Source of the DNA: Choristoneura fumiferana
Lineage: Eukaryota > Arthropoda > Insecta > Lepidoptera > Tortricidae
DNA length: 64,000 bases
NCBI RefSeq assembly: GCF_025370935.1
Contig: NC_133481.1
Coordinates: 7,173,274-7,237,273, forward strand
Direction of reading: 5' to 3'
Below, piece after piece: positions 20,601 to 32,075 of the stretch. A program made the position numbers and the translations under genes. Under the pieces are notes generated by a model that saw nothing but the letters and a program-made list of their open reading frames with translations, did not search any database and was not told where the DNA came from. The first letter of the stretch is position 1. Every line of letters starts with the position of its first letter.

Positions 20601-23600
20601 TAATAGATGTGTCACTAAAACTGAATCACCAAACAATATAGAAATGGCTACCTAAAAAATAATTTTAATCACTGGAAAATAATATTGATCATCAAATAAT
20701 TGAATTGAAATTTGACGATAATGATATACAATGAATGAAATAATAATAATAATATCCTCTAACAAATTACACCAATTGACCCAGCCCCAAACTAAGCAAT
20801 GGGCTAAACTAAGCAATTCTATGGGTGCTAAACAACGGTTAGACATACAGACATATACACTTAAATATATACAGACATCCAAGACTCAAGTACCTACTAC
20901 AAACATTTGTACTTATCATACAAGTATTAGCAAAAAAATGATCGGTTCTGGCACTTCGCCGGCCGCTACCGCGGCACGCTCGCTTCGCTCGCTCGGCTCG
21001 CGCACTGAGGGTCGCGGTTTTACCTAACACTCCTCGCTTCGCTCGACGTCGTACCTAACCAGACCTGTCTTAGTAGAATAGGTAGAAGCATCGAATTAAG
21101 GAACTGATCTATTTATTAGGTGACAGGTCTATTATTTCGGTGATCGAATTTGATGATCAAACTATAATTCAGGATACAGGTTTACATTAATCTGATGATT
21201 CATACTTAGAGACAGTTTTGATTAATATGATGACTAATATATTTCTTAGGGATAGATATTATAATTAGGGTATAGAAGTTTAGTGACAAATCTAAATTTA
21301 AGCGACAGAAAATATAGTTCCGAAAGAAAAATACGTGTCCAATATTTACTGATAATCTAACTGATGGACTAAATAGAATATTTTTTTAATTTACACCAAT
21401 TGACCTAGTCCCAAACCAAGTACAGCTTGTATTATGGATAATAGGCAACGAATAAACATAGTTAGGTACTTATATAGATAAATACACACTTAATTACATA
21501 TTAAATATCCAAGACCCGAGCACAAACATTCGTATTCATACAAATCTGTCCCGGCCGGGGATCGAACCCCGAAATTGGCGGTTTTAGTCAGAAACTACCC
21601 AGTTACGTTTATGAGACATACCTCAGCAAGTGGTGGAAGAAGTTCCTAGCCAGGTCGTGTACCGCGGGTGCATACCGCGCGTCAGTGTTGGCCGAGGGCG
21701 CCAAGTACGTGCCGAGGGCGGCCTGGGCCCGCGCCTCGCCCGCCGCCCCCGCGCCGCGAGCGCCAACCTGAAATTAACAAAAAAACTTCATTACTAATAT
21801 ACTATTACCCCATTATCCCCCCCCCACACACCTTTCCGCCGCCTTTGTACAAGTACCTATCTCAAAGTTTGTCCATTTGTATTTTGTTTCTTTCCTTTTG
21901 TACAATAAAGAGTTTACACACATACCTAATATTATAAATGTGAAAGTGTGTGTGTTTGCATGTTTGTCCGTCTTTCACGTCGAAACAGAGCGACGAATTA
22001 ACGTGATTTTTGGCACAAAGATAGTTTATGGGCCGGAGAGTGACATAGGCTACTTTTTATCAAAGCAAAATGCACAGTTCCCGATGGAACAGCGCGCGAT
22101 AAACGCGCGATTCCACGCGGACGAAGCCGCGGGCAAAAGCTAGTACATACATACATGATAGTTCTGTGTATTTGCATTTTTATTTTTATGTGCAATAAAG
22201 AGTTTACATACATACATGAAATTAAATTAGGCATGGAGATACTTTGAGATACTGTTTACAGCTTTTATTTAGATGCGAATGTTGTGTTTAGTGCGGTTTG
22301 GACTTTACTTTTTTCTTCTTCATCGTCTTCTTCAGCCATTTTCTACCATTTTGGTGTAGGCCTCCTTCAGCTTTCTCCACTTCTCTCTGTTCTGTGCCAG
22401 TTTGACCCGGCTATTCACTTGATGTCATCCTTCCATCTCATCTGCGGACGTCCTCTCGGGCGGGTCGCGCCCCAGGGTCTCCATTCCAAGGTTTTCCTGC
22501 ACCACGCGTCGTGCTTTCGAGCGAAGTGGCCCGCCCATTGTCACTTCAGGGTAGCTATTCGATGAACAGCGTCTGCGACACCACTTTGCTCCCTAAGCCA
22601 CTTATTTGTTTTTCGATCCCTCAGCGTTATTCCCACCAGCTTCCTCTCCACTGCTCTTTTGGCTACCTGTACTTTGTGTATACACTCTTTAGTAAAGACC
22701 CAAGTTTCTGCTCCATATGTGAGAACTGGAAGAATACATTGGTTGAATATTCTTGCTTTTGTTCTGCTGTGATTTTCATTTTAAGGGCAAAGTCTAGTTT
22801 CGCATACGTCGGTCGATTTCGGTGAGCCGATTTTCCTTCCCCATCCTTAACTCCTGACCCAGGTAGACATACTTTTCCACTCTTTCTATCGGGATCTGGT
22901 CCACAGTGATCGTCGTTGTGTTTTCGTGATATTTCTGAAGGGTTAGGCATAGTAACTCACCCGCTTGCCCAAGACGTCTTGGTGAGTGAGAAGTAGTCCA
23001 ACTTGCTAGGACTATGGGTGCTACCGTTGAATTTCTGCTAGAAATTTCCTCCGCTACCAACCCTAGGATAGTACTCCTTCTCTGAGTACTCCCAGACTAG
23101 CAAACCGTTAGACGCCCTGCCAGCCCCCCTGTCTCTCTCTGTTCGTTGACCTTGCGTCCCACTGGGGTTTTAACCCAATCTTCTTCAAGGTTGCTCAACT
23201 TAACGGGGTCCACCGCATGAAGGTGAGAGTGGAGTTGAGATGCAGAGGCTAGAGAACCTTTCTTGAGGTAGTTCTTGTGTTGCGCATGACATCCCCTTGT
23301 ACCACACTTACTTTTTTATGTAATCTTTTTGTTTTTCCTTTTTGTACAATAAAGAGTACAAACAAACAAACAAATTTCAAATGTAATTTCGCACATAAAT
23401 TGCGAAAAACTCACGAGGTTTCCACCCTCCCCAAGAACCCGGGTTCAAAACCACGTCCCTCTGCTCGAGAGGCATCATACCACTAGGTCGCCACAACATC
23501 GAAAATTAGATGAAATACATTAGTTATAATAGTTGAAACTTTAATTTAACTTTACATCATGGCCAATATTCATTTATATTTACCACTAGCATAGTCGCCG

Positions 23601-24798
23601 CTCGTAGGCACGAGGGACCGGATATTTCCCAGTCCATGGCGCGAAGGAGGGACACTGCGTTGGATGGCCGACCGGAGCGGATCCAAGCCTGGAATGGGAC
23701 AAATTAATATTGTTGTAAACGGAATAAAAAACGAAACAAAAGTAAGGACGTAGTGTCATTGGCCCTTAAGACGACTCAACTGTACCCAAAGAAAAAATAT
23801 AAACGTAAAAGTAACTCTCTATACAACAATCTTCTAAACTTATAAAAGAGAAACGTTACTGAATTATTGAATTTGTCAAACAAAGCACATCCTAAAGTAC
23901 TAATAGCTAGAAACTTAACATTTATTGAAAGGATTTTTTCTAAATAATTATAAGTTCAGCAGTACCGCGTTTATTTCCTTCTTATCACTTTATGTCTCCT
24001 GCTGCACGTGTTTTATGTGTTTTAATAGATTTTCGAGATAGAATAGTAATAGATAGATATAATAGTTTTAGAGATAGAAGTCTAGTATAGAATACCGTCA
24101 TGAGTTCCGGATGCAAGATGCGGAGTAACGCGAGCGGTCCTCCGGTAAAAGACGCCAGCACTAACGGCCCGCCTTGAACCGCTCTCGTGGCCAGCAGCTG
24201 CATTCGGCGGGGCTCCCTATATCAAACACAAGAGTAATAATAACATAGTGTGCTAAAATAACTATCAAACACTACATATGCCACACGGGCCCATCCTTCA
24301 CAAACAACACACAAAACACTGACACGTTTCGAACTCTCTACGAGTTCATTCTCAAAGCTTAATTAGTAAACCACCACCAGAGCAAACATCCATTGTCAAA
24401 CAAAACGAAACGTTCGCAACTTTTGAAACTACGACTTACAAATAAAGAAACATGAATGCAAGGCCACCTTAAAAAGTTTCGTGATTTCAGTCGTAATTAA
24501 TACCTCAATCGGGACTTATATGACGTTAACAAACGAGTAATAATTACCTCGACATATCGACCACATTACAGTGGCCGTGGTCACGAGTAGACTGAAGTAG
24601 TTTGTTAGCGTGATTTGATGTTCCGATTGTGGTATAATTACGAGAAAACCATTGGCCTATAATTATATTCCGATAATTTTCAGTCGCAAGGTATACCTAG
24701 TAGTCCCATAATTTACATGCTCAGAGTGAACAAGAGGAGCCTGTTTGAACGTTGTTAAATAAGTTTGATGAAAGTCCTACTTATATTATAAATGTGAA

Positions 24799-24881
<83 letters not shown>

Positions 24882-27800
24882 TTGTTACTCCTTCACGCTA
24901 AAACGGTTGGACGCATTTGGATGAAATTTGGTGTGTAGATAGCTGGACGTCTGGAATAACACATAGGCTACTTTTTATTCTGAAATTCCCACGGGATAGG
25001 GAAAAAATCTTGAAATTTCAACCACTGGGTTTAGAGTCATGAAATTTTGTACCTCAATGAAGATCACGATATAAATTTTGGGATTCCCCAGGGGAATTTT
25101 GTAAAATCTCGGAATTTCAATTGTGACTACCAGATCGAGTAGTTTACGCGTGCGAAGCCACGGGTAAACTCTAGTTTGTACTAAATGCGTTTACTTGAGG
25201 TGGGGTGCGAGTAGCAGCGCGCCGGCGGGGTGCGGCAGCGCGGCGAGCGCGTGGTCGAGGCACTGCAGCCGCGCGCCCTCCTCGCCCGCCACCAGTAGCG
25301 CCCCACACCACCACACCTCCGTCGCCACCTGCCCAATAATAATAATTAATTAATTATTCGAGATCAAATACAATTGACAACTCTATTTGATGTCGAATAT
25401 CGACGGAACCATTTTGCAGTTAGTAGGACCTTGTGCAAGGTCCGCCCGGATTGCTAACACCATCTTGCTCGCTAATCCTGCCGTGAAGCAGCAATGCTTG
25501 CACTGTTGTGTTTCGGCGTGGAGATTAAGACAGCCGGTGAAATTACTGGCACTTGAGGTATCCCATCTTAGGCCTCTAGGTTGGCAACGCATCTGCAATC
25601 CCCCTGGTGTTGCAGGTGTCTATGGGCGGTCGTGATCTCTTACAATCAGGAGACCCACTTGCTTGTTTGCCATCCAGTCGAATAAAAAAAATACAGTCGA
25701 ATGCCAATTGCTTTCGAATCCTGCATGAAGATCCACAAACTCACTTTCGGTTTCGATCTTAGTTTCAACAAATTTTCTGCCGAATCCGACACTATAAGGC
25801 CCTTGTTCTACCGCTGGCGAGGAAAAGCTTAGCTATCAACTAGTTTATCGCAGCGACCAAAGCTATAAAACACTAAATTTAAAAAATCTTAAAACCCGAC
25901 TGCCTTAAAAACTAAAAGGAAGAAAATAAGTCTAGTGGTCTAGAACTCTGTTAAGTAGCTAATTTAAAGTTCAACAGTCGGGATCCATTACTAGGAATTT
26001 TTGAGCGTCACGATTTTAATGGGTCCCGACTGTTGTAATATTATATAGCCTATGTCACTCCCACAGTTATGACGAATCCAATGACACCTCATATGTTAAA
26101 TCCGTCTAGCCGTTTAGGCTGCAGCGATGACCAAAAAACTTTACATACATACAAACGCTCGAAAAACATAACCTTCCTTCGGGCAGTCGGGTAAAAATAA
26201 AACTTGCTCAGCGATGCTCGCTTGGCAGTCAGAACTCACGGCGAGAGCACAAACAGCCGTCATTTTAGTCTACAGTGTAAGCGCACTGTATCGCCCTTCG
26301 TGCTCGTACAAACCTATATAGCCTGGCGACAAAACTATAGGAACTGGGCACTCGCTTTTTGTTGCTCGTCAACTCGTTTCTAGCTCTACTCGCTTCTCGT
26401 TTATTGTCGGTAGTGGGACAAGTAAGGGCCCTCGCCCACGGCGACTTTTTGTACCGATGCTGTCGCGCGTTTTGTAAATGCTCGACAGCATCGCTACTAA
26501 CGCACGTTAGTCGCATTGGCAACGCGCTACAGAAGCGATGCCAACGCGCTACAGCATCGCGACTGTATCGATGCAAACGCGCCACGGTTTCGGACGACAT
26601 CGTGAAGGGAGGGAGGGTGAAGCGCGACAGTAGCGCGTTAGCATCGCGACTGAATCGTGGTTATGTGGGCGAGTGTACAGCTAGCGACCGCATTTCGACT
26701 GTATCTATGCGAACGCGCGACAGCATCGCTACTGCATCGCTACAAAAAGTCACCGTGGGCGAGCGGCTTAAGTGCCTAGCGCCGAAACTTGCCGAAGCAG
26801 AATATTTAAGCTGCGCGTCCACTGCATCGGACCGATAGGCACGAATTCTACGGCGCAGAAATGACGATCCAGTGCACGCAGTACCATAGAACTCTATACA
26901 AAGCAACAAATCCGTCCGCTCTCTGATGCAGTGGACGCGCAGCTTTAGTCGGTCACTAGCTGCAGTGTACTCACGAATCCCAGCCTAGTGGAGTGCGTGA
27001 GTCCGGCGGTGGCGTGCACGATATGCAGCGAGCCGTCGATGCAGGCGGCGAGCAGCCGGCGGCCGCACGGAGCCCGGCGCGCGGCGCGACCCGGCGCCGG
27101 CAGCGGCGCGCGCGTCGCCGCCTCGCAAGGGGACAGGCGGGCTGCGCGCAACGCCGCTGAGGGGAGCTCGTGCTGCGTCCATGATAACGTTACACCCGTC
27201 TGGAATAGCAATTTCCTCACAAATGTGAAAGTTGTCAATGAATATACAGGATGTACAGATATAAGTGACCACATAAATGTACACAAATATTCGACCGTTC
27301 TAAATTTACAATACGATCTAATGAAGTCGTTAAAAATATGACTGTTACTGTTGAGCGTTGTGGTATCGCGCTGGGGAGTAACGGGAAGCTAGACGTCGTG
27401 AGCAAAATTTTCACATATTTTAGGTATACGTAATGCTTCCATGTAAGAAAGGGATAAAATTTTGCTAAAGTACGGCCGCGGAGCAAGAATTTCGCGCAAT
27501 GACCTTAACTACTTGTCTTTGTCACACGCGCGTGAATATTTGACGTCGCATTCGTACAAATTCATGTGTGCAAGCGCGACGGCCAATATTTACGCGCAAG
27601 TGACAGAGACACATAGTGAAAGTTTATTGTACAAAATTCATAGCGCTCCGCGACCCGACTTTAGTAGGCGTCCTGTCTAGGATGTAAGGTCTTTTAAAAG
27701 AAAAGTAATAAATACTTATTCTTTAAGAAAATTCTGGAAAAAAGATAGAACTTCATGAAATTGAATATGAACGTTGAACATAATTTAAAATTTACAATGA

Positions 27801-30790
27801 AATACAAAACATTTACAAACAAAGGTCCATAACTTTACAAATTAGGGGCACGTAAAGGTGCGCTGTTAAACTAGCTGCCGCCTTGCGAAACTTCAATATT
27901 TTTATGATTTATGATTCAGCCAATGCAGGTCGTAAATTCACTTTAATGGAAAACATAAAATAACAATGTTTCTTTATTTTATATTGTCATAGTACGGCGT
28001 GTAAAACCTAATCACCATAACGGCAAAACAAAGTGATACGGACGCTAGGGGAAGTCCAATAGGTATCAAGGACGCCGTAAAACATATCGACGTTTTATAT
28101 GCCAAATTTTATATGTATTGCCGTTTTTATTTGCCAACTTTTGGCCCTTTATGGCGCCAGAGTTTAGCGGAGACTATTTTTGTTTACATATGTAGATTAC
28201 GACGAAGTGCAGACCTCTTCTTTATTTTTTTTGAAGTAAGTTAAAAATTAATAAAAAAAATAAAAAAACCCAATTGCCTTTAACAAACTTTGAAATAAAA
28301 AAATCCCCATAGTGGTACCCATTCAAAATCGTGACCAGCTCAAAAAATCCCAGTAATGGGCAGTATGACAAATTACTTAATTGTGTTTTGCTTATTTTCT
28401 TTTGTACAATAAAGAGTTTACATACATACATAAGGGTGCAAATTCTCAGGCCGTGCATTGTTTTTGTTCCTCAGTTATATAAATAACATTCTAAAAATAT
28501 ATAGGTTGCTAACTAGAAAAGTCTACGAGCCCTATGTCCCTAGTGAGGGATAACAGGATCACATCATCATCATCATCAACTAGAAAAAAGCCCCATTAGT
28601 TATTTTATGTGGTTGGTGTATTTCTTTTCTTACCTTATGGCACACTGTCTGCTCAACAATATGAATAACATTGTCATTATTCCGTGAGATCTCAGCCAAC
28701 AACGTCTCATTCTCCAGTTGATGGTATGCTATTAAATTCATTTGCTGTCTGTAATAAAAATAAAATTGCAAGAATTTCAAATGATAAAAATAACCCCACA
28801 AATAACCTTGTGAGTAAACCATACGACGAACAATCTGGTGTAGCGTATCTGCGGTTCAAAATTGGAAAAAAAAGCGATTACAACCTGCGGCGCGTAAGTG
28901 TAGCGCTGAGCGTTGATAACTACAACAAACACATACACACACACACACACACATATATGTACACATGTGATAGTCGCCCACGCCTACTAGAGCTTACGCT
29001 TGACACGCGCATCACTCAGTCCCCCCACAATACCTAATTTTATACTTTTGCGCATTAAATTAACAGTCACCGCTACATTACGAGCCGCAAGGAATACGTG
29101 CAGACAGAACCCTTAAGTTAAGTTTAGACCATGACACTTTAAGCGGTAGTGTAAAGCAACTCGTAATATTTGTATTTGTTTATTTACCCTTTTATCTGAT
29201 ACAAGTGCATATTGGCGTGGTCTTCGAGCACAGGGCTCCAGGGCGCCGGTTCCACGGCGGCAGCGCCCCACACCAGCACCCTTGTGACTGCGGGGGTCTC
29301 GCACCATGACACTCTTCGCTCAGTGCGACGGGATCCTCCAAGTTCCACGGTCTGCAAATAAGTATTTTGTCAAAACCATTGGTTTTTTTTTACTCTTTGT
29401 TACTTTCCCAGCTTGTGTCTGTTGCTTTGCTGTAAATTTTGCAAAATCAATTTTTAATTTTTGTCTAAATACAAATTAATGAGTCAGTCAGTCAGGATGA
29501 TGCTTTTTATAATGTATGTGTCTTAACTGAAACTCTACAATGTTAAATTAATTTTATTACATTACAAACATTTCATTTTTGAATAACTACTTTGATATCG
29601 TTATTTATTGTTATAAACATATCTTACTTGTATGTGGGGATCTCTGTCTCTGATACGACAAGGTTGAGCACTCAGCATACCCTTCCCAAATGTCAGTAGT
29701 GTTGCTGTCCGGTCAGTGTGTGTGAATAATAAATGAGATTTGCAAAAGGCAACTGCAATAGAAATTTGATACATGAAGAGTTACATGTAGAGAGTAATTT
29801 ATATGTTTTTGTCCAAAGATTATTAATAAATGAACATAATAAAAATTACAAATGCAGCAGGGACTTCATCATGCTTTTTAAGTCCTAAGCATGTTACTTA
29901 TCAGGGTTGATATAAAATTATCTTCTTTTTTATGTTTCTAACAGTATTTTTTTACAAAATTCACAAAGAATTGTAACAAATCAATTAGCTACTTGAATTC
30001 TCCAAAAGGCTTAGTAAAAAAACTATACATTCATAAATATGCCAGAGTTAGAATATTAGTAACATTATTTTAAGGGTCATTATTTGAGTGTTTTAACTGC
30101 CTTATTTGTGTTAATGTGCATTTGAATAAATATTTTTTTCTCTTTAATACTATTTTGGTTATTATGATGCTTCATAACTTTTAAATAATCCATGAATTTC
30201 TATTATATATATTATTAAAAGAATGATTTAAATCTCAATGTTTACTACGAAGATCACTTGACAAACCCTTAGTAATTTTGAGTAAAAATTGCAAAGTTTG
30301 TGATGAATTGGTGAAAATCGAACATTTTATAGAAACAAACCTCCACTAACAGCTTGTCCAGATAGTTTTCCTACAACATATCTATCAAATAAAATCTGAG
30401 TGACATCCAATGTGTTGGGTTTCACAGTCAGGTAGGCGATGGCACCAGAGGAGAATACAATAACGATCAGGCAGTCATTTAACCAGTCGCAGAAGACTGC
30501 AGAGCGCTCCCGAAACTTAGTCTCTAATTGTTTAATTTGTCGAGGTTTAACAGCACTCCAGTGCCCTCCCCGTCTCTCGCAAAAACTTCTCTTTGCAGTA
30601 TCATACACGGACTCGTCAGCTTTTTTCTTCGTTTCATACCTAAAATATAATACCGCTAAGTTAAACACGGCAGAAACTTTCCAACATTGTTTAGGAAGTG
30701 AGTTGTGACTTACTTGTAACTTTTAAAGTCCCCATTTTTAACTTGCACGGAGTCGTCGTTCGTCAGAAATTTTACATTGTAACTAAACAT
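17649..30790 (-). CDS. frtz: fritz / WDPCP, WD-repeat planar cell polarity effector (13 exons)
   Basis: Works downstream of Frizzled in planar polarity and in septin and ciliary assembly. Exons in reading order: 30714-30790, 30341-30639, 29628-29752, 29188-29351, 28634-28748, 26975-27199, 25195-25328, 24096-24216, 23584-23688, 21622-21767, exon 11 from 19907, 18383-18900, and a last exon of about 17649-17849. Phases agree at every junction except after exon 11. The short model gives about 794 residues, against about 746 in the human protein. Start is MFSYNVKFLTNDDS. Family landmarks are LFDRYVVGKL (exon 2), CGRRLLAACIDGSLHIVHA (exon 6, WD-like), ALLVAGEEGARLQCLD (exon 7), AVSLLRAMDWEISGP (exon 9), LGTYLAP and FFHHLL (exon 10), GRYEKALSLCVDLSSWDLCC (exon 11). 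The C-terminal exons carry a Ser/Cys-rich patch, a proline stretch and KVKF (about 714-717). The start of the last exon is the least certain point. Confidence 0.9.
18110..18200. repeat. Fragment of (CAGA)n-bearing repeat in fritz intron 12
   Basis: GATAGACAGACAGACAGACG followed by CAGTAATAGGGTC matches the end of the repeat at 56306-56735. Only this tail is present. Confidence 0.6.
19113..19870 (-). repeat. Tandem array of exon 11 fragments of fritz
   Basis: Six units of 108-129 bp, marked on the + strand by GGTATGTGTACCGACCTGCG at 19123, 19252, 19360, 19485, 19613 (short variant) and 19739. Each unit is the 3' half of fritz exon 11 (peptide DLCCDARWAARRARLPALA in the intact frame), its splice donor (CAG|GTCGGT) and the next 15 or so intron bases. 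Very GC-rich with almost no stop codons in any frame, so the long frames on both strands here are not evidence of extra genes. Two units lack a C before the donor, and one (near 19340) lacks about 20 bp. Confidence 0.9.
19958..20176. mobile_element. hAT-like MITE
   Basis: Ends CAGTGTTTTTCAACC and GGTTGAAAAACACTG are perfect 15 bp inverted repeats of hAT type. The flanking 8-mers CACTAGAT and CTATAGAT agree at 6 of 8 positions, fitting the superfamily's 8 bp target duplication. 219 bp, non-autonomous, in fritz intron 10. Confidence 0.8.
20440..21330. repeat. Arm-core-arm element A: inverted arrays of CACC(A/T)AAATAAT words
   Basis: Left arm 20440-20700 repeats degenerate words such as TGATCACCTAAAAAAT, AATCACCAAATAATATT and GGTTACCTAAATATTATT about every 14-24 bp (13 or so). 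Right arm about 21100-21310 carries the reverse complements (TTATTAGGTGA, TATTATTTCGGTGATC, AATTAGGGTATAG). The core (20945-21060) is GC-rich, with CGCTCGCTTCGCTCGCTCGG and two CCTAAC words. A SINE fragment (20760-20945) lies inside. In fritz intron 10. Family unknown to me. Confidence 0.7.
20760..20945. mobile_element. SINE fragment inside element A
   Basis: ACACCAATTGACCCAGCCCC, AAACATTTGTACTTATCATAC and related words match the SINE at 21395-21600; the tRNA-like head is missing. Confidence 0.6.
21395..21600 (-). mobile_element. tRNA-derived SINE
   Basis: Runs from ACACCAATTGACCTAGTCCC to ACAAACATTCGTATTCATAC and ends with GGGGATCGAACCCC at 21557-21570, the reverse complement of a Pol III B box. 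The head is therefore on the minus strand. Its head abuts fritz exon 10. Confidence 0.7.
21893..21925. repeat. LINE 3' tail (TTGTACAATAAAGAG)
   Basis: TCCTTTTGTACAATAAAGAG and a CACATACC tail. Similar tails are near 22170-22226, 23318-23374 and 28390-28432, all in fritz introns. They look like 5'-truncated non-LTR retrotransposon ends with a built-in AATAAA. Confidence 0.6.
21926..22143 (+). mobile_element. Helitron-like non-autonomous element
   Basis: Begins AATATTATAAATGTGAAAG, ends GAAGCCGCGGGCAAAAGCTAG followed by T. The CTAG|T end fits Helitrons (CTRR end, T after it). Same family as 24775, 31415, 33420 and 60874. Confidence 0.7.
22300..23060 (-). pseudogene. RTE-clade LINE reverse transcriptase, degraded
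   Basis: Minus-strand frames at 22794-23060 and 22663-22950 together show IPIERVEKYVYLGQ, RLTEIDRRMRN and AKLDFALK. This is the conserved region after the RT palm in RTE-type elements. The reading frame shifts between the two pieces. Downstream, 22440-22560 encodes the C-terminal W-GH and GRP-R blocks out of frame. Truncated and dead, in fritz intron 9. Confidence 0.8.
24775..25174 (+). mobile_element. Helitron-like element with (TG)n tract
   Basis: Starts TCCTACTTATATTATAAATG, has CGGTTGGACGCATTTGGATG, GGCTACTTTTTATTC and TGCGAAGCCACGGGTAAAC, and ends CTAG (25171-25174) followed by T. It stops 20 bp from the splice donor of fritz exon 7 (GT at 25193-25194). Confidence 0.75.
24803..24878. 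repeat. (TG)n microsatellite, about 37 units
   Basis: Uninterrupted TG run within the Helitron-like element at 24775-25174, at the place where related copies have a short GT or GAGT tract. Confidence 0.95.
25412..25692 (+). mobile_element. SINE, second copy
   Basis: Full-length match of the SINE at 10680, with CCTTGTGCAAGGTCCGCCC near the start, GGTTGGCAACGCATCTGC inside, and CATCCAGTCGAATAAAAAAA at the end. Lies in fritz intron 6. Confidence 0.8.
25895..26185. repeat. Dispersed repeat with CCCGACTG ends
   Basis: Begins AAAACCCGACTGCCTTAAAA, has AACAGTCGGGATCC and GGGTCCCGACTGTTG inside, and ends CTTCGGGCAGTCGGGTAAAA. The same tail occurs alone at 7905-7930 and 32440-32468. Confidence 0.65.
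26423..26770. mobile_element. MITE with about 45 bp inverted ends
   Basis: Left end TAAGGGCCCTCGCCCACGGC, GACTTTTTGTA and GATGCTGTCGCGCG; right end CGCGCGACAGCATCG, TACAAAAAGTC, ACCGTGGGCGAGCGGCTTA. The inside is a run of degenerate GCATCG and CGCGCTAC words that leave open frames on both strands; these are not genes. In fritz intron 6. Confidence 0.8.
26808..26945. mobile_element. MITE with 24 bp inverted ends
   Basis: AAGCTGCGCGTCCACTGCATC at the left pairs with GATGCAGTGGACGCGCAGCTT at the right. Its right end is 24 bp from the splice donor of fritz exon 6 (GT at 26973-26974) and its left end is 38 bp from the MITE at 26423-26770. Confidence 0.8.
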
Positions 30791-31199
30791 GGTCACAATA
30801 AATGTATGTAAACTTTTTCAGTGCACATTTTTCGAGAAAGTTTAAGTCATAATTTCAATATTTACTATTATTTTAATTGTTGCGTTTCGCTTTGCGGACA
30901 CGACATGACAAATTGACTTGACATGACAATGACATAGCCACAGATAAGCTAAGGTGGACAGATAAGGGTAGACGGCGCCTCACGGCGCGCCGGATAATGT
31001 CAGGAAGGCTGTATGTACTATGGATTGTAGAGAGAATAGGGAGGGATGACAAACTATAACTGGGGAAAAGTTGCAATTTACCCTCCACACATACTATGGA
31101 GTGTAAATCGGAAGATGACAAGCTTTGTGTAAGCAAAGTGTCCATCGAAAAGTGCTAACTAGATGGTGCTACAGTGTCAAGAGAATAAATTTTTAAGGA

Positions 31200-31414
31200 A
31201 GCTTTATAACGAAAAACAGTAAAATCACTCAATAAAGTTATTAACAGATCATGAAATTTAAATTACCAATCACTTAATCACTTTTTCTCACATTTTTTAG
31301 CAAATTTGAGTTCAAATATTCGAACAATCAGCAGTTTTAATGCGATTTCATTTTTTCAAGCATTATTATATAGGTAGAGTCATTCACGATGACGCGTGCC
31401 GTGGTTCGTATTAC
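31200..31414. other. Upstream flank of fritz, no gene seen
   Basis: AT-rich. At 31371-31410 it contains GAGTCATTCACGATGACGCG, a word string that also occurs at 58602-58640, so at least part of it is repetitive. Confidence 0.5.
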
Positions 31415-32075
31415 AGTCAAATGGATGGTGGATGGATTTAGATGAAATTTGGCATGAAGTTAGTTTATAACTTGGATTACATAGACTACTTTTTATCCCG
31501 ACATTCCCACGGGATAGGGATAAAATTTTGAAATAACAACCACTGGGCTTAGAGTCATGAAATATGGTATGTAGATAGCTGGACATCCGAAATAACACAT
31601 AAGCTACTTTTTATCCCGATATTCTCACGGGATAGGGATAAAATTTTGAAATAACAACCGCTGGGCTTAGCGTCCTGAAATTTGTTTTGTAGATAGCTGG
31701 ACCGCCTGGACCTCTGAAATAGCACAGGCTACTTTTTATCCCAATATTCCCGCGGGACAGGGATGCAATTTTGAAATAACAGCCGCTGGGCTTAGAGTCA
31801 TGAAATTTGGTACGTATATAGCTGGGCATCTGGAATAACACATAGGCTACTTTTTATCCCGATAGGTATTCCCACGGGATAGGGATAAAATCTCAAAATA
31901 ACAACCGCTGGGTTTAGTCATGAAATTTGGCAAGGTTGTTATACTTAATATAAAGTCAATGAAAACTAATTTTTAATTTTAGGGAATTCCCACGAGAATT
32001 TAATAAAATCCCGGAATTTTAATTCAACTGCTATATCTAATGATTTACGCGTGCGAAGCCGCGGGTAAACGCTAG
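31415..32075 (+). mobile_element. Helitron-like element with four internal tandem units
   Basis: Ends GAAGCCGCGGGTAAACGCTAG then T. Inside, a unit of about 120 bp (GGCTACTTTTTATCCC, ATTCCCACGGGATAGGGAT, ACAACCGCTGGGCTTAGAGT) recurs near 31511, 31631, 31757 and 31877. The 5' end is replaced by unrelated sequence. Confidence 0.75.

Noticed and set aside
22300..23060. Active LINE
   Set aside because: Frame is broken between the two RT pieces and no endonuclease or RT palm region is present.
26265..26838. Long frames on both strands (111 and 159 codons)
   Set aside because: They are the inside of the MITE at 26423-26770, made of GCATCG-type words without stops.
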